From Chromatiaceae bacterium (GTDB taxonomy: Bacteria > Pseudomonadota > Gammaproteobacteria > Chromatiales > Chromatiaceae): 64,000 bases of DNA. This document shows positions 52,501 to 60,541 of the stretch, in pieces. How positions within the stretch are numbered: the first letter of the stretch is position 1; each line of letters starts with the position of its first letter. The stretch spans positions 806,001 to 870,000 of the forward strand of contig JACKMT010000001.1 of the NCBI GenBank assembly GCA_024235255.1, in the 5' to 3' direction. A program made the translations under genes and the position numbers. Below the pieces are notes generated by a model. The model searched no databases, was not told the DNA's origin, and worked only from the letters and a program-made list of their open reading frames with translations.

Positions 52501-53209
52501 CAGCCTGCTGCAGCAGTGGGCCGGGTTGACCCTGCCGGCGTTTACCTCAAGTAGTCTGCAGACCCAGTCCGCAGCGGCAAAAGTGTTGTCGCTGGAGGAT
52601 CTGGCACTCGCCAGCGGTCCGCTGCGCAGCGAGGCGCAGGCGCTGCGGGATCAACTGGAACACGCCGCACACTGCCTGCTGGAAAAACTCTATCTGCTGC
52701 CCGGTTCGGTGCGTCTGCAGTGGGGCCAGCTGGCGGAAGACGACCGCATCCGGGTGGAAGAGGTCTCCTGGTGGCCGGGGCTGGAGCAGGCCGAGGCGGA
52801 TGACTTTAATGCCACCCGCACACTGGCCGAGCTGATCGACTGGTGGTTCCGGCAACTGGCACCCGAGAGCTCCGCCGGCAGCCGCAGCGCGATGCGCAAT
52901 CTGGTGCGTGCGCTGCTGATTCACGCCTCCCTCGGCGACCCCAACGAGATCCTCCGCGGGAGTGTGCATGTACCCCCCAGACTGGCCCGGGTGGGCGAGC
53001 GCCTGCATGTAAAGCTGAACCGGACACCGGCACCGGGCACCCGCCTGCAGCTGCTGGATCCCCAGCAGCGGGTGGTGGCGATGCTGGCGGTTGAGGATCA
53101 CACACCGGACAATACCCGGGTCAGTATCCTTGACCTGGTGCAAACTGGAGTCAGTATCAACACCCGCTTCACCGTAGTGGCTACCAAGCTCACCCGGCAG
53201 AAACTCTGA
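49535..53209 (+). CDS. Large eCIS protein, paralogous family member 3 of 3
   Basis: A 1224-residue protein, one of the two largest of the locus. It starts with the shared module (RVHMFPGRHLGEEEFDREQA, GHRAGILQGLEINLG, VNAGLALDGQGQGLG). It then has long alpha-helical regions: about 500-545 (IENQIRASRSRVEKSRDLLL, coiled-coil-like), and about 780-880 with KRNLLLTQYRYHALF and further heptad-like helices. A C-terminal region has VNTRFT-type beta strands. It may be a fibre or scaffold on the baseplate. The frame opens at 49481 but the ATG at 49535 has AGGAG; the start fits the module. Confidence 0.75.
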   Translation: MNPILLHNPVPMTAGGRRRRFERVHMFPGRHLGEEEFDREQAYADLRLASLLRGHRAGILQGLEINLGPNGVGAGAFSVNAGLALDGQGQGLGLYYPLRAEWSELIAAHLAESGENDPSGVYYLLLQRNSHQIDSPDVDPCQRSELDPTRDTRLVVSGTLALRRLNFAPASVTAIPRERIENWSAADRVDARFLAGLPAAVPLALVAIGPDGGGGHAPLWLSQEAGRYEAVPDGGYRVLLNQTSAALRRIMQRAALEVSETNPLPQFLRDNLHLDFLPAAGQLPLEWLRNPAAPAPSLLWLPLHVGIDMVPVPEEAVLELVSRHIARRVIDLRQPAGDRIRLLLAVNEPDYRHDLLDIPPTEARLEADIYRFYMRAYEAWRKWHQQFDLLYHLEPSDTPPLADPQLAGLEQAVLDPAQFRHLDLPKPEPAPLPPLDFFNATITRADTDLDPENPAVPYPFNRGVPALPAFFSQWLVAGAPPAVPTPTEDGLVVRYAVALVELEAIENQIRASRSRVEKSRDLLLLMRQQLDTQTVALAALAGGVAGDGSGLQVARWLPYAGLDALAEPSGESGGSTTATRSVQAAPLSGAAPAAVSGIGLNLTKSATGSGLSSALLTNALASTSTVAKSNLLLASKPQSFSAFELGINKSRLSLLAQVSKQAVAKPAFEAKEYRFGVIDHISPEVNEYAKAYYGMKELLATLKDLFDPTDAKSLRSDLRKVGQTEEAGETPANANPFERNSSLESPAILDNLATKNAGNDAKKRNLLLTQYRYHALFKAGRILTQWIAICEARYNNLERKLQAKLREQAAKIAQIDKLAGLIRVARETLENIDRFRVEQLGDYGVAQRLLDEDWRRVYALDQERTRILTSALRGLYYVRERSTPVSAALADPLLLRHGSSRDIVPGCDWEDEVELPEAIAPFFHTVSEIPIADWTRLNPLLPKLPPFQQFTFLAQMRQTRFKARPLTLPGGGAGDTLQTRLQTVHLQNRSLLQQWAGLTLPAFTSSSLQTQSAAAKVLSLEDLALASGPLRSEAQALRDQLEHAAHCLLEKLYLLPGSVRLQWGQLAEDDRIRVEEVSWWPGLEQAEADDFNATRTLAELIDWWFRQLAPESSAGSRSAMRNLVRALLIHASLGDPNEILRGSVHVPPRLARVGERLHVKLNRTPAPGTRLQLLDPQQRVVAMLAVEDHTPDNTRVSILDLVQTGVSINTRFTVVATKLTRQKL

Positions 53210-53220
53210 AGGTCGGTTAA

Positions 53221-54870
53221 ATGAACGGCCTGCAACCGGATAGCATCGCCATTCACCGCCTGCGTATCCACGGCGGGGGTGTCTCCGGCGCGGTCGGCCT
53301 GGAGCGCATAAGCCATGAGCTGCGGCGGGAACTGGATTTCGTCTCCTGGCCGAAAGTGCCGGGAGAGAGCTGGGTACTGATACGCCAGGTGAGAGCCCGC
53401 AGTCCGGCCGGCCGGCTGGCGGATGAGTTGACGCGCGCGACCGCAGCCGAGCTGCAGTCGGGCGACGCAGACAATGTGGTGCGCTTCGCCAGCCTGGCCG
53501 AGCTGCTTGCTGCGCTGTTGACCGACCTGGTGCGGGGCCAGGCGATTAGGCGCTGGTACTGGCGGCGCTGGGCGCACCTGTTCCGGCTGCCGGCCTCGGC
53601 CGCTGTGGAGCAGCTGCTGACGGAACATCTCAGCCGGTTGCCGTCGCTCTGTGCCAGGCTGGCAAAACTGCGCAGGCTGTCCGAGGTCTGGCTGACACTG
53701 GATCAGGCCGCGGCCGAGCGGCTGCTGCAGGCGTTCGCGCGGCGCAGCGGGTTCGTACTGCCCGCCGCCCGGAGTGTGGAGCGGGAACACCTGAAGCCGA
53801 CGCAGAAAACACCTCCCCTGCTGCTCCAGTCCACTGCTCCGTTGTACCAGCAGTGGCAGGATGCAGTGCGCTCACTGCCGCTATCGGATGCCCGGCTGCA
53901 ATTAGCGCTGGTACTGATCGGCCAGCAGATCGCCCCGCTGATGCTGTTGCAGGCACCCGCCACGCTGTTGGCACGTTTGGCTGAAGCATTCGGCGTTATG
54001 CATACCCCGGCGGCACAACGCCCAACACTCCCATCGGTTGCAGCCCGCGGCACGCCAACAGCGGCCCCGGCAGCCGCTCGGGCAGCCGTGTCTGCAACAC
54101 CGGCAGCATCCGGTCCGGACGCAAACGACCATGCTGCGGCGGCGCTGCATACCGCAGTGGAGGGCGTTGCTCACCCTTATACGCCCCACCCCAAGGATTA
54201 CGCTCCGGCTGCCTCCCCTATCGCGGCGGATGTCAGCCCAGCAGCGCTTGCGGAAAGTATAGAAACCGGCGCCGGAGAGGCACAGGCCGGCGCCGAACCG
54301 GCCTCGCTACGGGGCCCACACGACAGTGCTCCCGAATTAGCAGCCGCCGGCGCCGCACAGCCGGACGACAGCCATCCGCTACTGCGTGCTGCCTCGCCGG
54401 ATCCGGATTTCACCCGGTTCGTCACCGCCCAGGGCGGACTCCTCTATCTGCTCAACTTTCTCAACCGGCCCGAAGCCCAGTCGCTGCTGGAGCTGCACTG
54501 GGCGCTGCTGCCGAGCGGCTGGGGCTGGCTCTACCGCCTGGGTCAGACTTTGCGGCTGGACGAGCGCGATCCGATCGTCCCCTTCATCGCCGCCCAGCTG
54601 GGGCTTGAGCAGCCGGCGGAGCTGCAGCGCCTTCCGCCGTTGCCGGCACGGCAGGAGCTGCTCAATCTGGCGCGCCGCTGGTATGGCGGCGCCGGCCTGT
54701 GGCAGCCGGATCTGCTGCGCCTGAACGCCCGCATTCACGCCACCCCGAGTCATTTGGACCTGTACGCACCGCTGGCCGAAGTGCGGCTGCCGGTGCGTTT
54801 GGCAGGGCTGGACATAGATCCCGGCTGGCTGCCCTGGCTGGGGCGGGTCGTCACCATTCACTACGATTGA
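53221..54870 (+). CDS. eCIS tape-measure-like protein (CIS_TMP-like)
   Basis: A 549-residue protein. N-terminal residues 1-90 (SIAIHRLRIHGGGVSGAVGL, LRRELDFVSWPKVPGESWVLIRQ) and residues about 395-450 (FVTAQGGLLYLLNFLNR, LLPSGWGWLYRLGQTLRL) resemble the conserved CIS_TMP tape-measure family in eCIS. Between them, about 260-380 is low complexity, rich in Ala and Pro. The family sets tube length during assembly. The size is modest, so an alternative is a baseplate or assembly factor. It is immediately upstream of the AAA+ gene, as in Afp14-Afp15. Confidence 0.6.
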   Translation: MNGLQPDSIAIHRLRIHGGGVSGAVGLERISHELRRELDFVSWPKVPGESWVLIRQVRARSPAGRLADELTRATAAELQSGDADNVVRFASLAELLAALLTDLVRGQAIRRWYWRRWAHLFRLPASAAVEQLLTEHLSRLPSLCARLAKLRRLSEVWLTLDQAAAERLLQAFARRSGFVLPAARSVEREHLKPTQKTPPLLLQSTAPLYQQWQDAVRSLPLSDARLQLALVLIGQQIAPLMLLQAPATLLARLAEAFGVMHTPAAQRPTLPSVAARGTPTAAPAAARAAVSATPAASGPDANDHAAAALHTAVEGVAHPYTPHPKDYAPAASPIAADVSPAALAESIETGAGEAQAGAEPASLRGPHDSAPELAAAGAAQPDDSHPLLRAASPDPDFTRFVTAQGGLLYLLNFLNRPEAQSLLELHWALLPSGWGWLYRLGQTLRLDERDPIVPFIAAQLGLEQPAELQRLPPLPARQELLNLARRWYGGAGLWQPDLLRLNARIHATPSHLDLYAPLAEVRLPVRLAGLDIDPGWLPWLGRVVTIHYD

Positions 54871-54879
54871 GGGGCAACG

Positions 54880-56841
54880 ATGTTTGAACCGGTAGCCAGA
54901 CTTGTGCCCCTCACCCAGCGCCAGCCGCTGGCGCCGTTGGTGCGGGTGGGTCTGGCCCACTTCTGGCGCCAAACCATCGCCGATGACCCGGAGCTGCCGG
55001 ATCAGCTGCTGCTGCAGGCCGCCCGCCAAATGGGAGTGGAATGCGCCCCGCCCTGGCCGCAGCTGCGCGATGCCACCGCACGCCAGCTGGCGGCGCTGCC
55101 GGGTCCGTTTGGCCGCTGGATTCGGGAGCAGCAGATCGATTTGCCGCAGGCATTTCTGCTGGCGCTGGTGGGCAGCGCCGAGACCGAATACCTGATCACG
55201 CTTACCCTGAGTGAACTGCAGGCGCCCAATCCGGGCAACCGTTTGGCGGTGCATCTGGCGTTGAGTATGCTGGAGGAGCTGTTCGGTCCGGAAACGCTGG
55301 ACGCGCTGGATCTGAACGCCAGCGCGCTGGTGCAGCAGCAGCTGTTGATTCCCGAGGGCAGCGGCCCGCTCGCGCTGCGGCAGCTGCGGCTGGAACCGGC
55401 GCTCTGGTCGGTGCTGTGCGGTCGCCCGGCGATCTGGCCTGCCTGCCATGCGCTAGTGCCGCAGCAGAGAGATCTGCTGCCCCGGCACATTCGCCGGCAG
55501 CTGCCGCATTTGGCCACGCTGCTGGCCAAGGGCGAGGTGCGCGGACTGGTCATCCGCGGCCACAGCGGCAGCGGCCGTGCTGGCCTGGCTGCGGAGCTGG
55601 CAGAGTTGTTGGGCTTCACCGCGATCGAAGTGAGCCCAGAGCTGTGGCAGAGCCAGCCCGCGTTGCCGCTGGCTTGTCAGTTGGCCGGCTGGCTGCCGGT
55701 CATCAAGGTGCAGATCGGTGCCGGCGAGAGCTGGCAGCTGCCGGCTGTCCACCCCGATATCCCGCATGTCGTCGTGCTGGGTGTGAACGACGCCGTGGCC
55801 GGCAGGGAGATGCTGGAACTGGAGATGGGCGTGCCCGACGAAGGCGAACGCCGCGCACTATGGAACCGCTTTCTGGGGCATCCCGAACTTGCCGAACGCG
55901 CTGCCACCGCGCTGCTCAGCGGTCCGGTGATCCAGCGCATTGCGTGCAATGCGCGGCTGCGGGCGGAACAGAGCAATGAGCAACTGCACGCCGGCCACAT
56001 CGCCCGCGCCCGCCGCGATCTGGGAGCGGAACGCCTGCGCCTGCTGGCGCACCCGGTCACCCGTCAGATCAGTCCGGAGGCGATCGTCTTTCCACCGCTG
56101 GTGGAACAGAATCTCAGCGACTTCATCTCCCGGGCGCACCATCGCGAGTCGCTCTGGCAGGATCTCGGCGTCACGCTGCAGGCGAGCCGCAATCCCGGGC
56201 TGCGGGCACTGTTCGTCGGCGACAGCGGCACCGGCAAGACGCTGGCCGCGAGCTATGTGGCTACCGCGCTGGGGGCGCCGCTCTACCGGGTCGATCTGGC
56301 CGCGATCATGAACAAGTACGTAGGGGAATCGGAGAAGAATCTGGGCAGCCTGCTGGATCTGGCCGCGGCAGCCGACGCGCTGCTGCTGTTCGACGAGGCC
56401 GACTCGCTGTTCGGCCGCCGCACCGACGCCAAGCAGAGCGGTGAACGCTACGCCAACATGCTCACCAACTTCCTGCTGACAAGAGTCGAAAACCATCCCG
56501 GCATCGTCATACTTACCACCAACAGCCGGGAACGCATCGACAGCGCCTTCACCCGCCGGCTGGACACGATCATCGATTTCCCGCTGCCCGGTTTTCAGGA
56601 ACGCCTCAGCCTCTGGCAGAGTCACCTGGGCAGACGCAGCCCCGGCGAGAATATTTGCAAAACCCTGGCCAGCTACTGCGATCTTTCCGGCGGCCAGATC
56701 CGCAATGTGGTGCTGACCGCCGCCGGCTGCGGCAGCCCGGATCTGCCGATCAATATTCAGCAGCTGATGTTCGCACTGCAGCGCGAATATCAGAAGCTTG
56801 GCCGCAGCCTGCCGGCCCAGCTCGAAACCTTGTCGAGGTAA
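54880..56841 (+). CDS. eCIS AAA+ ATPase (Afp15/Pvc15 type)
   Basis: A 653-residue AAA+ ATPase. The C-terminal domain has Walker A GDSGTGKT (about 447-454), AIMNKYVGESEKNLGSL, Walker B LLLFDEADSLFG (about 500-511), sensor 1 VILTTNSRERID and FTRRLD arginine fingers. An N-terminal region about 200-350 is a degenerate AAA-like domain (GHSGSGRAGLAAELAELLG, lacking the key lysine). Afp15/Pvc15 is needed for particle assembly and for loading cargo. It sits nine bases after the tape-measure-like gene, just before the DUF4157 gene. Confidence 0.93.
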   Translation: MFEPVARLVPLTQRQPLAPLVRVGLAHFWRQTIADDPELPDQLLLQAARQMGVECAPPWPQLRDATARQLAALPGPFGRWIREQQIDLPQAFLLALVGSAETEYLITLTLSELQAPNPGNRLAVHLALSMLEELFGPETLDALDLNASALVQQQLLIPEGSGPLALRQLRLEPALWSVLCGRPAIWPACHALVPQQRDLLPRHIRRQLPHLATLLAKGEVRGLVIRGHSGSGRAGLAAELAELLGFTAIEVSPELWQSQPALPLACQLAGWLPVIKVQIGAGESWQLPAVHPDIPHVVVLGVNDAVAGREMLELEMGVPDEGERRALWNRFLGHPELAERAATALLSGPVIQRIACNARLRAEQSNEQLHAGHIARARRDLGAERLRLLAHPVTRQISPEAIVFPPLVEQNLSDFISRAHHRESLWQDLGVTLQASRNPGLRALFVGDSGTGKTLAASYVATALGAPLYRVDLAAIMNKYVGESEKNLGSLLDLAAAADALLLFDEADSLFGRRTDAKQSGERYANMLTNFLLTRVENHPGIVILTTNSRERIDSAFTRRLDTIIDFPLPGFQERLSLWQSHLGRRSPGENICKTLASYCDLSGGQIRNVVLTAAGCGSPDLPINIQQLMFALQREYQKLGRSLPAQLETLSR

Positions 56842-56845
56842 CCCC

Positions 56846-59800
56846 ATGACCCGCCCGTCGCCCACGCTAAGCAGGAACAAGGCACGCCGCGCAACTGAAC
56901 CGGCCAAACCCGACGAGCAGAAAAAGGCACGCAAGCCCGCCTATCTGAAACGCAAGATGGCGATGAGCCAGCCGCAGGACAAAGAGGAGCAGGAGGCGGA
57001 TCAGGTGGCGCAGGAGGTAAGCCGCGCACCCAGGGAGCGCGAACCCGGTCCACAGGAGGACAAAAAGATGATCTCCAGCAAGCCGGTGCCCAGCGCACAG
57101 CGGCTGTTGCGGCGCATCAACCGGATGGTCGCCAGGCAGGTCGAGGGGGAAGAGGAGGAAGAGGCGCTCCAGACCAGGCTGCGGCGGGCCAAAAAGCCCG
57201 ATGAGGATCAGCAGGCAGCCACCTTACGTCGGTCGGTTGAAACCGAGGAGGAGGAAGAAGAAGTGCAGACACGGCTGCGGCGTAAGGCGGAAACGGCCGA
57301 CGATGAGCAGCAGCCGGTTGCCGCCAGGCTGTTCCGTAAAGGCAGGGAGGAGGAGCAGCCCACACTGAACCGAATATTGCTGCGGACAGCAGCGGGACGG
57401 CCGCAGGAAAAAGTCTGCAGCCGACTGTGGCGCGCCGCTGAATCCGAACAGCAGCAGGAAAACGAAGCGGCCCCGGGCAGTGCGGGAGAAGCCAGTGACA
57501 CCAGCGTGCAACCCTCGGTGGAGGAGCGCATCGAGCAGAGCCGTGGCATGGGCAGTCCACTCCCGCCCCAGGTGCTGCAGGAGATGGAGAGCAAATTCGG
57601 CCAGGAACTTGCCGCCGTCACCATTCATAATGATGCGGAAGCCGCGGAGCTGTGCAAGGAGTTGAACGCGCGCGCATTTACCGTCGGCAACGATATCTAC
57701 TTCGCCCCCGCTGAGTTTGCGCCTGAAACCGAGGCTGGCAAGGAGCTGCTGGCACACGAACTGACGCATGTGGTGCAGCAGCAAGACAGCGTCAAGCGCA
57801 AGCTGTATCGCAGCGTGGACCCGGCCGACAACGGGCAGCCGCACACCGGAGATCCGGCCGCTGCGGCGGCCTATCAGAACCTGGTAACCATAGATATACC
57901 TGCACCCAAGGCGCAGCACGCCGCGATGTACCAGGCGTGGGCTTCGGCGAATCGCCTGAAGCGACCGCGGGGGAGGCGGGTGGCGCGCAATACCGCGCAA
58001 ATCTCCAACTGGAACAGTTCGATTCAGGTCACTGAAACCGCTGTACGCGCCAAACTGACAGAAAAAAATATCGGCGTACCGAACGATCCAAACGGCAAGG
58101 TCGCGCTCTCGATAAACGGCCGCGAGCGCATGGAAAAAACCATACCCGAACTGACCACAGCGCTGAAGATTCCCACCTGGGATCGCCTGGGCAGTCCGCG
58201 CCGCTTCCAGGTGGACCACAAAGTCGAGTACCAGGCCGCGTCGCAGGACCCGCAGGTGGACACTATCGCCAACTATGAGCTGTTTGATCCATTCCTCAAC
58301 CGCTCAAGCGGCGGCAGCCTGATGGTTTCGATCCGGCGTAACGTGCAGAACTATCTGTCGACCGTTGACCCGTACAAAACGCGCACCAGCAATCCCAAGG
58401 CCAGTTGGGCAGACGCTGGCAGTTGGCTGGGCGGGCATGAGATCACGTTTGAACATGTGCGCGGCGGCGGTGGCGGCGTCGCCAGCATCAACGTGGGCAG
58501 CTGGTCGCAGGAGGATATCGAAACCATCAAGCCGCTGGATCGCGCGCAGGAGGCACCCGATCCCGCCAAGGGGAGCGCCTCCACGTTTGTGCTGACTTCG
58601 AGCGGGGGTGGATTCCAGCTGGCGCGTATTCCGCATCCGGCCGCGCAAGCCACTTTTGCCACGCCGGCAGCCGCCGCCACTGCGATTGCGGGGCTGCGGC
58701 TGGGACAGATCACGCTTAACGGCACAGAGGGCAGTGCGGCGGCGGGCGCAGTGATCGGCTCGCTGCAGGCAAGCTACGATTTGCCGCCGCAATGGACACC
58801 CGCCACCCCTGACCTCACGCTCAATCTGAAATCCGCCGGTGAATACATGGGCGCACCGGACCAGGTGCCCGCGCTGGATCTGGATTTCCGCGGTCTGTCG
58901 CCGGTGCATTTCGACAGCGTGCAGATGGAGGCCGGGCGACTGATGGCGCAGGGGGCTTTGACCCCCTCGGTGCCGCTGTTCAACGCACCCGTCATGGTGA
59001 CCTTGACCGGCAACGACCTGATCTTCAGCCTGACCTACAACAGCGGCCAGCTCAACCTGCCGATCCCCGGCGTCACCATCGACGATGCTTCGGTGATGCT
59101 GTTCTACTCCGCCAACGACGGCTTCGGCGCATCCGGCACTCTGTTCTTTAGCGTGCCCAATCTCGGTGACGGCAGCATGACCGTCGGTGTCTCGCGGGGC
59201 GCCGGCCTGAATATCGGTGGATCGTTCGATTTTGACAGCAGCCTGTTCGATCGTGCGCGTATTGAGATCTGGTACCGCAACAATCAGTTCGGCGGCAGCG
59301 GCACCATCGGCATCGACAGTCCGGACAAGATCAAGGGCATCCGCTCAGCCAACATCACTGCCAGCTATACAGCAGGCGCGTTCGCCGCTACAGGCGAGGT
59401 GCAGCCCGACATCCCCGGCGTCCAGCAGGCCGCCCTCAGCGTGGCCTACTCCGAAGCTGCGGGTCTGACTATCGGCGGCAATCTGCAATTGACCGCCAAC
59501 CCCGCCATCCGCTCCGGCTCCATCGACGTCAGCGTGAATAAGCTTGAAGAAGCGTGGAAGGTGCGTGCCACCGGCACGGCCCAGCCGGCCATTCCCGGTG
59601 TCGACTCCCAGCTCACGGTCAGCTACGACGACGGTGCCTTCACTGCAGAGTTCAGCGGCAGCTACCGCCGTGGCATGCTCTCCGGCACCGTTACCGTCGG
59701 TGCCAGCAACCGAGCCGTGGGTGCGGACGGCCGACCCAGTGGCGATCCACTGCCGGGTGGCGCGCTCAATATCTACGGCAGCGGCTCCGCCACCATCCAG

Positions 59801-60541
59801 ATCGCTCCCTGGCTGCAAGGCACCGCCGGCATCCGCTTCGATCCGAGCGGCGAAGTCACGGTCTCCGGCGAGATCGGTATTCCCAACAACGTGGAGATCT
59901 TCGCCCGCCGCGAGATCAACAAATCGCTGTTCAGCGTCGCGGTGCAGGTACCCATCGTACCGGGCATAGTGGCGGAAGTGGGCGGCGGCCTGACCGCGGT
60001 GGCCGGCATTGGCCCCGGCGTGATCGACCGTCTCAGTCTGGGCATCACCTACAACCCGGCGCACGAAGAGAATACCCATGTCACCGGCGACGCCCACCTG
60101 CGGGTACCGGCGGACGCGGGCCTGCGATTGTCGGTGCGCGCCGGCATCGGCCTGGGCATCACCGGCGCCAGCGCTACCGGCGGGCTGGAGATCGGCGGCA
60201 CACTGGGCATCGACGGTGCTGCCGAAGCCGGCGTGCATATCGACTGGACGCCAACCAGCGGCCTAGACCTGACCGCCAACCTGTCGGTACACGCGCAGCC
60301 CAGTTTTACCTTCGACATCTCCGGCTACGTGGCGGTCACCGCGCTCGGTTTCAGTGTCTACGACAAGCGCTGGCAGCTCGCCTCCTACCAGTTCGGTTCC
60401 GATTACCGCTTCGGCATCTCTCTGCCCGTTCACTATCATGAAGGTGAACCGTTCAATATCTCGCTGGACGACGTGCAGTTCGAGGTGCCGGAGATCTCAC
60501 CCGGCGATATATTGAGCGGCTTGATCAGCAGGATTGCCTGA
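56846..60541 (+). CDS. DUF4157 (eCIS core domain) protein with HExxH and HNH-like motifs; candidate cargo
   Basis: A 1231-residue protein. Residues 1-230 are charged, with two acidic/basic repeats (EEALQTRLRRAKK and EEVQTRLRRKAE). A DUF4157 domain (about 235-315) has MESKFGQELAAVTIHND, FTVGNDIYFAP and the metal motif HELTHVVQQ with H304, E305 and H308. An HNH-like patch (about 450-500) reads FQVDHKVEYQ then ANYELFDPFLNRSSGG. The region about 640-1231 is made of repeated beta segments (for example VQPDIPGVQQA and AQPAIPGVDSQ). DUF4157 proteins are the hallmark cargo-associated family of eCIS. It may be an effector, or a shared core with processing activity. Confidence 0.85.
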   Translation: MTRPSPTLSRNKARRATEPAKPDEQKKARKPAYLKRKMAMSQPQDKEEQEADQVAQEVSRAPREREPGPQEDKKMISSKPVPSAQRLLRRINRMVARQVEGEEEEEALQTRLRRAKKPDEDQQAATLRRSVETEEEEEEVQTRLRRKAETADDEQQPVAARLFRKGREEEQPTLNRILLRTAAGRPQEKVCSRLWRAAESEQQQENEAAPGSAGEASDTSVQPSVEERIEQSRGMGSPLPPQVLQEMESKFGQELAAVTIHNDAEAAELCKELNARAFTVGNDIYFAPAEFAPETEAGKELLAHELTHVVQQQDSVKRKLYRSVDPADNGQPHTGDPAAAAAYQNLVTIDIPAPKAQHAAMYQAWASANRLKRPRGRRVARNTAQISNWNSSIQVTETAVRAKLTEKNIGVPNDPNGKVALSINGRERMEKTIPELTTALKIPTWDRLGSPRRFQVDHKVEYQAASQDPQVDTIANYELFDPFLNRSSGGSLMVSIRRNVQNYLSTVDPYKTRTSNPKASWADAGSWLGGHEITFEHVRGGGGGVASINVGSWSQEDIETIKPLDRAQEAPDPAKGSASTFVLTSSGGGFQLARIPHPAAQATFATPAAAATAIAGLRLGQITLNGTEGSAAAGAVIGSLQASYDLPPQWTPATPDLTLNLKSAGEYMGAPDQVPALDLDFRGLSPVHFDSVQMEAGRLMAQGALTPSVPLFNAPVMVTLTGNDLIFSLTYNSGQLNLPIPGVTIDDASVMLFYSANDGFGASGTLFFSVPNLGDGSMTVGVSRGAGLNIGGSFDFDSSLFDRARIEIWYRNNQFGGSGTIGIDSPDKIKGIRSANITASYTAGAFAATGEVQPDIPGVQQAALSVAYSEAAGLTIGGNLQLTANPAIRSGSIDVSVNKLEEAWKVRATGTAQPAIPGVDSQLTVSYDDGAFTAEFSGSYRRGMLSGTVTVGASNRAVGADGRPSGDPLPGGALNIYGSGSATIQIAPWLQGTAGIRFDPSGEVTVSGEIGIPNNVEIFARREINKSLFSVAVQVPIVPGIVAEVGGGLTAVAGIGPGVIDRLSLGITYNPAHEENTHVTGDAHLRVPADAGLRLSVRAGIGLGITGASATGGLEIGGTLGIDGAAEAGVHIDWTPTSGLDLTANLSVHAQPSFTFDISGYVAVTALGFSVYDKRWQLASYQFGSDYRFGISLPVHYHEGEPFNISLDDVQFEVPEISPGDILSGLISRIA

